Source of the DNA: Burkholderiales bacterium
GTDB lineage: Bacteria; Pseudomonadota; Gammaproteobacteria; Burkholderiales; Burkholderiaceae_C
NCBI GenBank assembly: GCA_025350145.1
Contig: JANXYH010000087.1
Span: 1-64,000, forward strand
Reading direction: 5' to 3'
DNA length: 64,000 bases
Below the pieces are notes generated by a model. The model did no database searches, was not told the DNA's origin, and saw only the letters and a list, made by a program, of their open reading frames with translations. The stretch's first letter is position 1. Each line of letters opens with the position of its first letter. Position numbers and translations under genes: made by a program. Of this stretch, positions 29,954-38,692 are shown piece after piece.

Positions 29954-30979
29954 TCAGCCCGCAGGATCGAAGCGGATGCCGGCCAGCGCCACGGTATTGC
30001 CACCACGGCGCTGCGCCTCGACCAGTGCCGCATCGCAGGCGATCGCCACCTCGGCATGGCTGGATGCGGTGTGCGGAAAGCTGGCCACGCCCATCGACAC
30101 GGTGAAACCCAGCTCCTGGCCGTCCAGGGCAACGATCTGGGCCGCACATTGGCGGCGCAGCCCTTCCATCCGCGAATGCGCCGTCGCCAGGCCAACCCCG
30201 GACAGCAGCACCGCAAAGTGGCGCTGGTCGGTTCGGCAGGAGGCGTCCATCGCCCGCGTATTGCCACGCAGCAGCCGGCCCATGGCTTCGAAAATACGCT
30301 GCTGGCCGGACTCTCCCGCAGCCTCGACCTGCTCGCTGAAGGCGTCCAGCGCGATGTGTACCAGCGCGAACTCGCGGTGCTCACGCACCGACAGGTCGAC
30401 CTCGCGGCGGATCTGGTCGTCAAAGTGAGGCCGGGTGTACAGGCCGCTGGCGATGTCGCGCAGGCCTTGGTCGGCGATCTCCCGGCGCAGCGCGAGGTTG
30501 GCCGTCTGCTCTTGCTCAAGTTGCTGCAACACGCCACGGGCCTGGGCCTCACGGGCGCGTTGCGGCGCGTTGTCGATCCACAGGCTGACCAACCATTGGG
30601 TCTCGCTGTCCAGGCTGGGGCTGCGCAGCGCCGTCAAGTCGCGGCGCTGGCCACGCCACTCGAAGCGGTGGTCGCTGGAGAGCGCGCCGACGTGGGCCAG
30701 CGCGGTCTTGTCGGCGATGCGCAGGGCGCCGGCCAGGCCGGCGTCGAACAACTCTGCATCGGTGTGGCCCAGCCAGGCCGACGCCGGCACGCCGAACAGC
30801 GTTGCCATCGCTGCATTGACCTGACAGTAACGGCCGGTCAGCGCGTCCTTGACCGTCAGGCCAAAGGACTGGCGCTCGGCCATCGCCAGCACCAGCGCGC
30901 CGAACACACCTGCAGGCGCCTCGCCTTCGCCATCAACGGCGGCGGGGGCCAGCGGCTGCGGGGTTGGGGACAGGGTCAA
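29954..30979 (-). CDS. PAS protein with a degenerate GGDEF domain
   Basis: A 341-residue cytoplasmic protein: a PAS domain (about 35-135), a coiled linker (140-170) and a GGDEF domain (about 175-335). The active-site motif GGDEF is replaced by DQRHF (251-255), so it should not make c-di-GMP. The inhibitory-site motif RxxD is kept as RAMD (242-245) at the canonical spacing, so it may bind c-di-GMP as a receptor. No EAL domain. The start is taken as TTG at 30979, which has AGAGG ahead of it; in-frame ATGs upstream lie in a non-conserved stretch. The 180-base gap to the SDR gene holds nothing recognised. Confidence 0.82.
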   Translation of the reverse strand: MTLSPTPQPLAPAAVDGEGEAPAGVFGALVLAMAERQSFGLTVKDALTGRYCQVNAAMATLFGVPASAWLGHTDAELFDAGLAGALRIADKTALAHVGALSSDHRFEWRGQRRDLTALRSPSLDSETQWLVSLWIDNAPQRAREAQARGVLQQLEQEQTANLALRREIADQGLRDIASGLYTRPHFDDQIRREVDLSVREHREFALVHIALDAFSEQVEAAGESGQQRIFEAMGRLLRGNTRAMDASCRTDQRHFAVLLSGVGLATAHSRMEGLRRQCAAQIVALDGQELGFTVSMGVASFPHTASSHAEVAIACDAALVEAQRRGGNTVALAGIRFDPAG

Positions 30980-31159
30980 TGCAGTGCCTCTGGTGGGGGA
31001 TTCAGTGCATCGGAATGATACCGAGCGAGCACGCCCCGATCGACACCTAGAGTGAGGGACTTGGGGCAGATGGCACAGCGCCTGGCCACAGGTTGGCACT
31101 GTCGACCGGCCGGCGTACCGGCGCACCGGCAACCTGGCGCCCAAGGCGGGCGGCCAGCG

Positions 31160-31939
31160 CTACACCAGACCGGCGTAGGCGCCGCCATCGAGCTGCAAGT
31201 TCTGGCCGGTCATGAAGCCGGCACTGGCAGCGCAGACGAAGGCGCAGGTGGCGCCAAACTCGTCGGGCCGACCCAGGCGCTTCGCCGGCAAGGTGTCGGC
31301 AATCCTCTGCCGTGCGGTGGCCCGGTCTATGCCCTGCTCGGCCATCAGGCGCTGCGCCATGAACTCCTGGCGGGCGGTGTCGAAGCGCTCGGGCAGCAGG
31401 TTGTTGATCGTCACGTTGTCGACGATCACTTCGCGCGCCAGCGCCTTGCTGACCGCCGTCAGGCCGGCGCGTGCCGCAGTCGACAGGCCCATCGCCGCGT
31501 GCGGCGTCTTGACCATCGCCGAGGTGATGTTGACGATGCGCCCGAAGCGGCGTGTGCGCATGCCCGGCAGCACCGCCCGGATCAGCAGCACGGCGGCGAT
31601 CAGGTTGGCCTCCAGCGCCAGCAGCCAGGCGGCATGGTCCCAATCGTCGAGCTTGCCTGGCGGCGGGCCGGCGTTGTTGTTGACCAGGATGTCGGGTTGC
31701 GGGCAGGCGGCCAGCAGCATCGCCCGGCCGGCCTCGGTGTTGAGGTCGGCGGCCACGCCCAGCACGCGCGCGCCGGTGGCCTGGCGGATGCCTTCAGCGG
31801 CGGCGCCCAACTTGGCCGGGTCGCGGCCATTGATGACCAGTTCGCAACCCTCGGCCGCCAGCGCCATGGCGCAGGCATGACCCAGTCCTTGCGACGAGGC
31901 ACAGACGACCGCCTTGCGGCCTCGAATTCCCAGATCCAT
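31160..31939 (-). CDS. SDR family protein lacking the catalytic Tyr-Lys pair
   Basis: A 259-residue short-chain dehydrogenase/reductase fold resembling 3-oxoacyl-ACP reductases. The cofactor motif is ASSQGLG and NNNAG is present. Ser140 is kept, but the YxxxK pair reads S153-xxx-R157, so normal SDR chemistry is doubtful. Some BKR-like SDR groups are known to deviate in this way. It is the last gene of the minus-strand catabolic operon, nine bases after the GMC oxidoreductase gene. Confidence 0.85.
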   Translation of the reverse strand: MDLGIRGRKAVVCASSQGLGHACAMALAAEGCELVINGRDPAKLGAAAEGIRQATGARVLGVAADLNTEAGRAMLLAACPQPDILVNNNAGPPPGKLDDWDHAAWLLALEANLIAAVLLIRAVLPGMRTRRFGRIVNITSAMVKTPHAAMGLSTAARAGLTAVSKALAREVIVDNVTINNLLPERFDTARQEFMAQRLMAEQGIDRATARQRIADTLPAKRLGRPDEFGATCAFVCAASAGFMTGQNLQLDGGAYAGLV

Positions 31940-31948
31940 CTGCGCTCC

Positions 31949-33634
31949 TCAGTGGGGTGGTCCGGCTGGCGTCGGGGCGGGTGGCGGCGCCGCCCGGCCA
32001 AGGATCAGATCAGCCGCCTTCTCGCCGATCATCAGCGTCGCGGCGTTGGTGTTGCCGCCGACGATGCTCGGCATCACCGAGGCATCAGCCACCCGCAGGC
32101 CGGCGACGCCATGCACCCGCAATTGCGGGTCGACGACAGCGGCCGGGCCAGTGCCCATCGCGCAGGTGCCGACCGGGTGGTGGGTGATGCCGCCGAGTTC
32201 ACGGATTGCCGCGTCGAGTTTGGCGTCGCTGCGCAAGCCTGCGCCGGGCAGCACCTCCTCCTTGACCAGGCCACTCATGGGCGCGGTGGCGTACAGCGCC
32301 CTGGCAGTGCGGATCGCGGCGCGCATCACCCGCAGGTCGTCCTCGTGCGAGAACAGGTTCAGGGCGATCCGAGGCGGGTCGGCCGGATCGGCCGAGCGCA
32401 GCCAGACCCGACCCCGGCTCTTGGCGTAGAGCTGGCAGACCGTGACGTAGAAGCTGTGCGGCTTGGGCGCGACGATGCCCGGGAACCACAGGCCGGCGTC
32501 GAGCCGAACCGGGTTGCACAGCAGTTGCACGTTCTCTCGGTCCAGCCCGGGGTCGGACTTCAGCAGCAGCGTGCCGTTGCTGATCTGGGTCGCGAACGGT
32601 CCTTTGCCGAACAGCGCCCAGCGCAACAGCGAACCTATCGCCCGGTCCAGGCGCAGTTGATGGACGAATGTCGTCGGCTCAGTGGCGGTGAATTGCAGCG
32701 GCATGCGCGGGTGCTCGACCAGGTTCTCGCCGACCCCGGGCAGGTCCCGGACCACGGCAATGCCCAGGCGTTGCAGTTCCTCGGCCGGGCCTATGCCCGA
32801 GAGCATCAGCAATTGCGGCGAGCCATAGCAGCCGCCGCAGAGCACGACCTCCTGGCGCGCCCGCAGCCGTACCCGCCGGCCGTGCCGCAGCAACACCACG
32901 CCCAGCGCCCGCCCACCCTCGACCACGACGCGCTCGCTGCGGGCATGCGTCCAGACCGCCAAGTTGGGCCGGCCGCGGGCAGGCTGAAGGTAGGCGCGGG
33001 CACTGCTGTGGCGCCGACCGCGGCCGTCGATCGCGACATCGCCACGGGCGAAACCGCCGTGATGCTCGGCGTCGTAGTCGTCGTTGAGGCGATGGCCGGC
33101 GCGCTCGGCCGCCAAGCGCAGCGGTTCGGCCAGCAAGTGGGTGGTGTCAATCGGCCGAAGCTGGACCGCGCCGCTGCTGCTGTGGTGCGGCCCGTCGCCA
33201 CGCCAGCTTGACTCACTGCGGATGAAGTACGGCAGCAACTCTGCATACGACCAGCCGCTGCAGCCGGCACGGGCCCAGTCGTCGAAGTCCAGGCGATGGC
33301 CGCGGATGTGGAACATGCCGTTGATCGACGACGAGCCGCCCAGCAGACGCCCACGCGGCAGCGGCAGCACCCGCCCGTTCAGCGCCGCCTCGGGCTCGCT
33401 GTGGTAGCCCCAGGTCAGCCCCGGCATGGCCAGGGCCTTGAGAAAACCCACTGGCATGCGCACCAAGGGGTGGGCGTCGCCGCCACCGGCCTCGAGCAGC
33501 ACGACCCGGCGCTGGCCGTCCTGGCTGAGCCGGTTGGCGAGCACGCAGCCAGCCGTGCCCGCGCCGACGATGACGATGTCGGCGACCTCGTCCCAGTCTG
33601 CCGGCGAGCCCGCAGGTGCGGCCTGCGGGCTCAC
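31949..33634 (-). CDS. GMC-family flavin oxidoreductase
   Basis: A 561-residue FAD enzyme of the glucose-methanol-choline family. The N-terminal dinucleotide motif is IVIVGAGTAGCVLANRLS; the second signature GRLLGGSSSINGM and the C-terminal GNTNAATLMIGEKAAD are present, with the active-site His in ITHHPVGTCAMG. It oxidises an alcohol to an aldehyde or ketone. It starts with GTG at 33634, overlapping the DUF35 stop. The substrate is unknown; a pathway alcohol intermediate is likely given the neighbours. Confidence 0.92.
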   Translation of the reverse strand: MSPQAAPAGSPADWDEVADIVIVGAGTAGCVLANRLSQDGQRRVVLLEAGGGDAHPLVRMPVGFLKALAMPGLTWGYHSEPEAALNGRVLPLPRGRLLGGSSSINGMFHIRGHRLDFDDWARAGCSGWSYAELLPYFIRSESSWRGDGPHHSSSGAVQLRPIDTTHLLAEPLRLAAERAGHRLNDDYDAEHHGGFARGDVAIDGRGRRHSSARAYLQPARGRPNLAVWTHARSERVVVEGGRALGVVLLRHGRRVRLRARQEVVLCGGCYGSPQLLMLSGIGPAEELQRLGIAVVRDLPGVGENLVEHPRMPLQFTATEPTTFVHQLRLDRAIGSLLRWALFGKGPFATQISNGTLLLKSDPGLDRENVQLLCNPVRLDAGLWFPGIVAPKPHSFYVTVCQLYAKSRGRVWLRSADPADPPRIALNLFSHEDDLRVMRAAIRTARALYATAPMSGLVKEEVLPGAGLRSDAKLDAAIRELGGITHHPVGTCAMGTGPAAVVDPQLRVHGVAGLRVADASVMPSIVGGNTNAATLMIGEKAADLILGRAAPPPAPTPAGPPH

Positions 33635-34014
33635 GCCGGGGCAAACATCGGCACAGCGTGGCCACCGTCGCTGGGCTGGAACACCACCCGCAGGCGCTGG
33701 CCGATGCGCAACGTGGCGGGGTCGCAGTCGATGATGTTGCTCAGCATCGTCGGCCCCTCATCCAGCGTCACGTAGGCCAGGGTGTATGCCGCCTCGGCCT
33801 GGCCCATGGTGCTGAAGGAGTAGAGCGTGGCGCCGCCTGCTGCCACGGTCCATTCGGTCGCGTCACTGAGGCAGAACGGGCAGATGTCGCGTGGATAGTG
33901 GTGGTACTTGGCGCAGGCGCTGCAGCGCTTGACCAGCAGTCGGCCCTGGTCTGCAGCCTGCCAATAGGCCAGGGTCTCGGGCAGGGCCATCGGTGCGGGC
34001 ACCCGGCGCGTCAT
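33631..34014 (-). CDS. DUF35 OB-fold/zinc-ribbon protein, thiolase partner
   Basis: A 127-residue protein with a rubredoxin-like zinc ribbon (CSACAKYHHYPRDICPFC; C-x2-C...C-x2-C) and a C-terminal OB fold. DUF35 proteins bind next to thiolase-fold proteins and complete their active complexes, as in steroid side-chain aldolases. It overlaps the thiolase gene by four bases (ATGA) and the GMC gene by four (GTGA). Its function is therefore tied to the adjacent thiolase-like protein. Confidence 0.9.
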   Translation of the reverse strand: MTRRVPAPMALPETLAYWQAADQGRLLVKRCSACAKYHHYPRDICPFCLSDATEWTVAAGGATLYSFSTMGQAEAAYTLAYVTLDEGPTMLSNIIDCDPATLRIGQRLRVVFQPSDGGHAVPMFAPA

Positions 34015-35225
34015 GCCAGCCTTTGCAGGATCAAAGTCGCAGCGGTGTGCCGCGAGCCCAACGCGCCACCGATGCCGCTGGCCAGCGCCCATTCGCAATC
34101 CTTGACCTGGACCGCCGGGTGGGCCTGGCCGCGCAGTTGCCGAACCGCCTCGATCACCTTGGTCACGCCGCCGCGGTTGGCCGGGTGGTTGTTGCACAGG
34201 CCGCCGCCATCGGTGTTGAACGGCAGCCGGCCACGACCGGCGATCAGGTTGCCATCGGCGACGAAGGGGCCGCCCTGACCCTTGCGGCAAAAACCCAGGT
34301 CTTCGAGTTGCATCAGCACGGTGATGGTGAAGCTGTCGTAGAGCGAGGCGTACTGGATCTGCGCCGGCGTCACGCCAGCCTCGGCAAACGCGGCAGGGCC
34401 GGTCCAGGCTGCGGCCGAACAGCTCAGGTCGATCTCGCCACCCATGGCGTGCAGTGGCGCCTCGCCGCAGCCGCGCAGCATCAGCAGCGGGCGCTGCATC
34501 GCGCGCGCCACCTCGGGTCGGGCGACGATCAGCGCGCCGCCGCCGTCGCTCATCACGCAGCAGTCGAGCCGGTGCAGGGGGTCGGCGACCATCGGCGAGG
34601 CCAGCACCTCGTCTACCGTGACGACCTGGCGCAGCATTGCGTTGGGGTTGTGCTGGGCATGCTGCGACGCCGCCACCTTGATCCAGGCCAGTTGCGCGCT
34701 GGTCGTGCCGAACTGGTGCATGTGCCGCCGCGCCACCATCGCGTAGAGGTTCTGGGTCGCCGGACCGTAGGGCAATTCGAATGCCAACTCCGGGCAATCG
34801 GGGTCGGGCGGGCGCAGCGCCAGCGGTGATCGGCCTGGTCGAGCGCCGGCTGCCGTTGCCCGCGCCTGGGCCTCGGCCAGGGCCGCCCGCGGCCGTCCGG
34901 CCAGGGTGATCAGCGCGACGTTGCAGCGCCCGGTGGCGATCGCCTGGGCGGCGTGGCCGACATGCAGCAGCGGCGCCGAGCCGCCGCAGTCGGTGCTGTC
35001 GAGGTGGCGCAGCTTCAGCCCCAGGTACTCGGCCACCGTCGCCGTTCCCAGACCAGGCGCGTCACCGGCGCAGAAGTAGCCGTCGATGTCTGACTTGGCC
35101 AGGCCGGCATCGGCCAGCGCGCCCTTGGCCACATCGGCATGCAGGCGCAGCACCGACAGGCCCTCGGCCTTGCGGGTCGGGTGCTCGTAGGCGCCGACGA
35201 TGCAGGCTTGGCCGTTGAGCGTCAT
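34011..35225 (-). CDS. SCP2/lipid-transfer type thiolase-fold protein
   Basis: A 404-residue thiolase superfamily protein of the SCP-x group. The nucleophile region reads STDCGGSAPLLH; a Cys is present next to GGS, but its alignment with the thiolase nucleophile is uncertain. The C-terminal motifs are NTDGGGLCNNHPANRGG and an SGIGGALGSRH end. With the adjacent DUF35 protein it may cleave a CoA-bound intermediate as a thiolase or as a retro-aldolase like Ltp2. It follows the Bug receptor gene by 69 bases; that gap holds only a small GCCTGG/CCAGGC hairpin. Confidence 0.87.
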   Translation of the reverse strand: MTLNGQACIVGAYEHPTRKAEGLSVLRLHADVAKGALADAGLAKSDIDGYFCAGDAPGLGTATVAEYLGLKLRHLDSTDCGGSAPLLHVGHAAQAIATGRCNVALITLAGRPRAALAEAQARATAAGARPGRSPLALRPPDPDCPELAFELPYGPATQNLYAMVARRHMHQFGTTSAQLAWIKVAASQHAQHNPNAMLRQVVTVDEVLASPMVADPLHRLDCCVMSDGGGALIVARPEVARAMQRPLLMLRGCGEAPLHAMGGEIDLSCSAAAWTGPAAFAEAGVTPAQIQYASLYDSFTITVLMQLEDLGFCRKGQGGPFVADGNLIAGRGRLPFNTDGGGLCNNHPANRGGVTKVIEAVRQLRGQAHPAVQVKDCEWALASGIGGALGSRHTAATLILQRLA

Positions 35226-35294
35226 GGCAGCACTTCGCCCGGCCTGGCTTGCTGACCAGGCATGCAGCGGTCTGGCAACTGTCTCAATGGCATC

Positions 35295-36305
35295 TCACTG
35301 CTGCGGGGTGAAGCCCGAGGCCTTGATCACCGGGCCCCAGAAGTCGAGTTCGGCGCGGAGCTGCCTGTCGACCTCGCTGCCGGGCTTGTAGTCGGCCACC
35401 TGGAGGAATTTGCTCAACATCATGTCCCTGACCTCGGGCAGGGCCAGCACCTGGGCAAGCGCCTGCTGCATCCGCGCGAGTTCGGCCGCAGGCAGACCCT
35501 TGGGGCCCCACAGGCCCATCCAGCCGTCGCTGCCGCCACTGTCATAACCCTGCTCGGCCATGGTCGGCACCTCGGGCAGCAGGGGCGAACGCCTTGGCGC
35601 GAACACCCCGACCAGGTTGAGCTTGCCGGTCTTGGCATGCTGGATGGCATCACCGGCGACCAGGATGCCGGTCTTGATCTGGCCACCGATCAGGTCGATC
35701 ACCAGCGGGCCATTGCCGCGGTAGGGCACGACCGTCATGCTCAGCCCGGCGACCTTGGCGAACTGCAGGCCGTTGAAATGGGTATCGCCGCCCATGCCGG
35801 CCGTGCCGAAGGTGCCGAACTCGGGGTTGGCCTTGAGCCAGGCGACGTACTCCCTGGCGGTCTTGACGCCGGTGGCGGCGTTGACCACCAGCGCCATCGG
35901 GTAGGAGTTGAGTTGCGCGACGGAGGTGAAGTCGGTGGTCATGTCGTAGCGCAGCACCGACACCGGGTAGGTCAGGTGCTGGAAGGTCAGGGTCGCATTC
36001 GGCGCGACCATGTAAGTCTGGCCGTCGGGCGCCGCGTTCTTCACCGCCTCGGCGGCCAGCCGGCCACCGACCCCGGGTCGGTTCTCCACGATCACGACCT
36101 GTTTGAGCGGCTCGCGCAGCTTGTCGGCCAACAGCCTGGCGATGGTGTCGGAGGCGCCGCCGGGGGCAAAGCCGACCAGCAGCCGGATCGGCGGCCGGTC
36201 GCTCTGGGCCTGGGCCGGAATCACCAGCGCGGTCAGGGCCAGGGTCAGGTCCAGGGCCAGGACCGTGGCCGGCAGGCTGCGGCGTGGCAAGTGCGGGATC
36301 GTCAT
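35295..36305 (-). CDS. Bug/TctC-type periplasmic solute-binding protein
   Basis: A 336-residue receptor of the Bug family with signal peptide ending near PAQAQS (about residue 31). Family motifs are LLVGFAPGGASDTIARLLADKL (key GFAPGG...D), NRPGVGG and VPYRGNGP. Bug proteins bind carboxylic acids and feed TctAB-type permeases, none of which is nearby. In this operon it suggests that the pathway substrate is an organic acid. Confidence 0.92.
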   Translation of the reverse strand: MTIPHLPRRSLPATVLALDLTLALTALVIPAQAQSDRPPIRLLVGFAPGGASDTIARLLADKLREPLKQVVIVENRPGVGGRLAAEAVKNAAPDGQTYMVAPNATLTFQHLTYPVSVLRYDMTTDFTSVAQLNSYPMALVVNAATGVKTAREYVAWLKANPEFGTFGTAGMGGDTHFNGLQFAKVAGLSMTVVPYRGNGPLVIDLIGGQIKTGILVAGDAIQHAKTGKLNLVGVFAPRRSPLLPEVPTMAEQGYDSGGSDGWMGLWGPKGLPAAELARMQQALAQVLALPEVRDMMLSKFLQVADYKPGSEVDRQLRAELDFWGPVIKASGFTPQQ

Positions 36306-36369
36306 GGCGTCACTCCGGTGGGTCTGGGTTGGATCGGTCGCTGGCCGGGCTGTAGGGCCGTGGCGGCGC

Positions 36370-38529
36370 TCAGGCACCGTCGCGCAGCAGCAGCAGCGCG
36401 TCCAGGGCCAGCACGCCGTCGGGGTAGGCCAGCAGCGGGTTGATGTCGATCTCGGCGATCTGCGGGTTGGCGCGCATCTGCGCACCGAGCTGCGCCACCA
36501 CCCGGGCGATCGCGGCGAGGTCTACGCCGGCCTGGCCACGCAAGCCGCGCAGGACGGCGGCGGCCTTCAGGCGCTGCAGTTCGGCGACGATGTCGCCCTC
36601 GGCCAGGTCGGCCGGCAGCAGCCGCACGTCGGCCAGCGCCTCGATCCAGATGCCGCCCAAGCCGACCAGCACGACCGGGCCCCAGTCGGGGTCGCGCCGG
36701 GCGCCGACCACCAGCTCCAGCCCCTTTGCAGCCATGGACTCGACCAGCACGCCGTCCAGCGCTCCGGCGGCCAGGAGATCGGGCCGGTGCTTGGCCAGGT
36801 TGGCGTGCAGGCGATCCCAGCCCTGGCGCAGTCGCAGCGGGTCGGTCAGGCCGACGACCACGCCGCCGACATCGCTCTTGTGCGGCAAGGCGCCGGCCTG
36901 GGCCTTCAACACCACCGGCCAGCCGATGCCTTCAGCGATCTTCAGGGCCTCGTCAATATCCTGCGCCAGGCCGCCACGCGGGATCGGGATGCCGACCGCC
37001 GCCAGCCACTGCTTGCCCTGCCATTCGGCACAAATTCGATTCGGCGGGACGACGCCTGGCAGCGCCACTGCTGCCGCCGCGGCCACCCCCGCGCAGCGCG
37101 CCGCCCGTTGCCCGGCCTGGGCGTAGGCCGCCACCTGGCGCAGCGCCCGCAGCGCCCGGTCGGCCGAGCGGAACAGGCTCAGGCCGTGGCGGCGGATCGC
37201 ATCAGTGAAAAACGGCTCGACCGGGCCGTCGTCGCCGGTCAGCACCAGCACTGCCGGCTTGCTCAGGCCGGCCAGGGCCGGCACGACATGCTGCGCCTTG
37301 TCGCGCTGCGCCATCTCTGGGCCGACCGGGATGCTCAGCACCAGGCTGCCGATCTGCGGGTCGGCAGCGATGGTCTGGACGATCTCGCCGATCAGGCCGG
37401 GCTGGCGCACGCCAATGGTGGTGTAGTCGAGCGGGTTCTCGGCCACCGCGTAGCTTGGCAGCTTGTCGCGCAGCCAGGCGGTGGTGGCAGGCGTCAAGGC
37501 CGGCAGGTCAAGCTGGATCGCCTCGGCCAGATCGAGCGCGATGTTCTTCATCGCCCCCGAGCCGGTCACGAAGGCCGTGCCACCGCCGGGTGGCTGGGGA
37601 TGGCGCAGCAGCACCGCCGTGGTGTCGAACAGCTCGTCCAGCGTCTGCACCACCACCACCGCCTCGCGCCACAGCAGCGCGGTGGCGCTGGCGTGGTCGC
37701 CGGCCAGTGCGCCGGTGTGCGAGGCGGCCGCGTCGCGGGCTCGGGCGCTGCGGCCGGGCATCAGCAGCACGATCGGCTTGGCCGCCTGCAGCGCCTCGCG
37801 GGCCAGCGCCAGAAAGCGCTGCGGCTGGCGGATTTGCTCGGCGTAGACCGCGACGACCCGGGTCTGCGGGTCGGCCAGGCAGTGCGCCAGCACATCCTCG
37901 ACCCCGACCGAGGCCTCGTTGCCGGTGGAAAACACGGTCGTCAGCGGCAGCCCCCGGCCGATGAAGGCGTCGCGCAGGGTGGCGGCCATGAAGCCGCTCT
38001 GCGCCACCACGGCGATGCCGGTGCGGCCGGCGCAGGGGTAAGGCGCGATCGACTCGAAAGTCAGCGCCAGGCCGGTCTCGAAATTGCTATAGCCCATGCA
38101 GTTGGGCCCGACGATGGCCATCCTGCCGGCGGCATCGCACAGCGCCCGCTGGCGCGCCCGCCCGGCCGGGCCGGTCTCGGCATAGCCCGAGGCGAACAGC
38201 ACCGCCGCGTGGCAGTCGCGCGCCGCCAGCGCCGCAACCGCGTCGAGCACGCCGGCTTCGGGGATCGCCAGTACCGCGACATCGATGCCCGGCGGCAGAT
38301 CCGAAACTGACCTGTAACAGGGCCGACCGAGGATGGCGTCGCTGCTGCGGCTGACCAGGTGCACCCTGCCGGCATAGCCCCAGCGTTCGAGGTTGCCCAG
38401 GACGAAGCCACCAAAGGCGCGCGGATCGGCCGAGGCGCCGACGATGGCCACCGCAGCCGGCCGCAGCAGCCTGTCCATCTGCACGACAGGTCGGCCTGAC
38501 TCGGCCATGGGCGAATTCAGAGTCGGCAT
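36370..38529 (-). CDS. ADP-forming (NDP) acyl-CoA synthetase, fused subunits
   Basis: A 719-residue acid-CoA ligase of the ADP-forming acetyl-CoA synthetase type. An N-terminal CoA-binding domain (IVGASADPRAFGGFVLGN, GPNCMGYSN) and a ligase domain are followed by a C-terminal ATP-grasp domain (about 500-719, GWPVVLKAQAGALPHKSDVGGV in its key WPVVLK and HKSDVGG parts). It activates a carboxylic acid to its CoA ester. The phospho-His region is within AQRDKAQHVV. Start at 38529 chosen for proximity to the conserved domain; ATG at 38508 is also possible. First gene of the minus-strand operon, divergent from gntR. Confidence 0.88.
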   Translation of the reverse strand: MPTLNSPMAESGRPVVQMDRLLRPAAVAIVGASADPRAFGGFVLGNLERWGYAGRVHLVSRSSDAILGRPCYRSVSDLPPGIDVAVLAIPEAGVLDAVAALAARDCHAAVLFASGYAETGPAGRARQRALCDAAGRMAIVGPNCMGYSNFETGLALTFESIAPYPCAGRTGIAVVAQSGFMAATLRDAFIGRGLPLTTVFSTGNEASVGVEDVLAHCLADPQTRVVAVYAEQIRQPQRFLALAREALQAAKPIVLLMPGRSARARDAAASHTGALAGDHASATALLWREAVVVVQTLDELFDTTAVLLRHPQPPGGGTAFVTGSGAMKNIALDLAEAIQLDLPALTPATTAWLRDKLPSYAVAENPLDYTTIGVRQPGLIGEIVQTIAADPQIGSLVLSIPVGPEMAQRDKAQHVVPALAGLSKPAVLVLTGDDGPVEPFFTDAIRRHGLSLFRSADRALRALRQVAAYAQAGQRAARCAGVAAAAAVALPGVVPPNRICAEWQGKQWLAAVGIPIPRGGLAQDIDEALKIAEGIGWPVVLKAQAGALPHKSDVGGVVVGLTDPLRLRQGWDRLHANLAKHRPDLLAAGALDGVLVESMAAKGLELVVGARRDPDWGPVVLVGLGGIWIEALADVRLLPADLAEGDIVAELQRLKAAAVLRGLRGQAGVDLAAIARVVAQLGAQMRANPQIAEIDINPLLAYPDGVLALDALLLLRDGA

Positions 38530-38538
38530 TTCGCTATT

Positions 38539-38550
38539 CTGGCATGCCAG
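38539..38550. promoter_or_regulatory. Perfect palindrome CTGGCATGCCAG, probable GntR operator 1
   Basis: A 12-base perfect palindrome 10 bases upstream of the acyl-CoA synthetase start. A related box TGGTATGCCA begins 21 bases further on, i.e. two helical turns. FCD-type GntR regulators bind short palindromes of this kind, and gntR is the divergent neighbour. Confidence 0.7.
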
Positions 38551-38560
38551 ATAAGGCAAT

Positions 38561-38570
38561 TGGTATGCCA
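38561..38570. promoter_or_regulatory. TGGTATGCCA, probable GntR operator 2
   Basis: Differs from the first box by one base and lies on the same face of the helix. It would let a dimeric regulator block the minus-strand promoter. Confidence 0.65.
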
Positions 38571-38637
38571 GCCTCGGACTTCTTTGACCACCTGTCGCAA
38601 GTATCCACCAGTGAAGCGTCAGCCTCTCAGGATCTAC

Positions 38638-38664
38638 GGATGCCACAAATCAACCGTGGTATCC
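38638..38664. promoter_or_regulatory. Spaced inverted repeat GGATGCCAC-N9-GTGGTATCC, probable GntR operator 3
   Basis: Nine-base arms with one mismatch around a nine-base centre, ending 28 bases before the gntR start. The arms contain the TGCCA and TGGTA half-sites of the other boxes, which suggests autoregulation of gntR and control of the Rieske operon. Confidence 0.65.
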
Positions 38665-38692
38665 TGAATTCCCCATCGAGCCCATCAACGCC

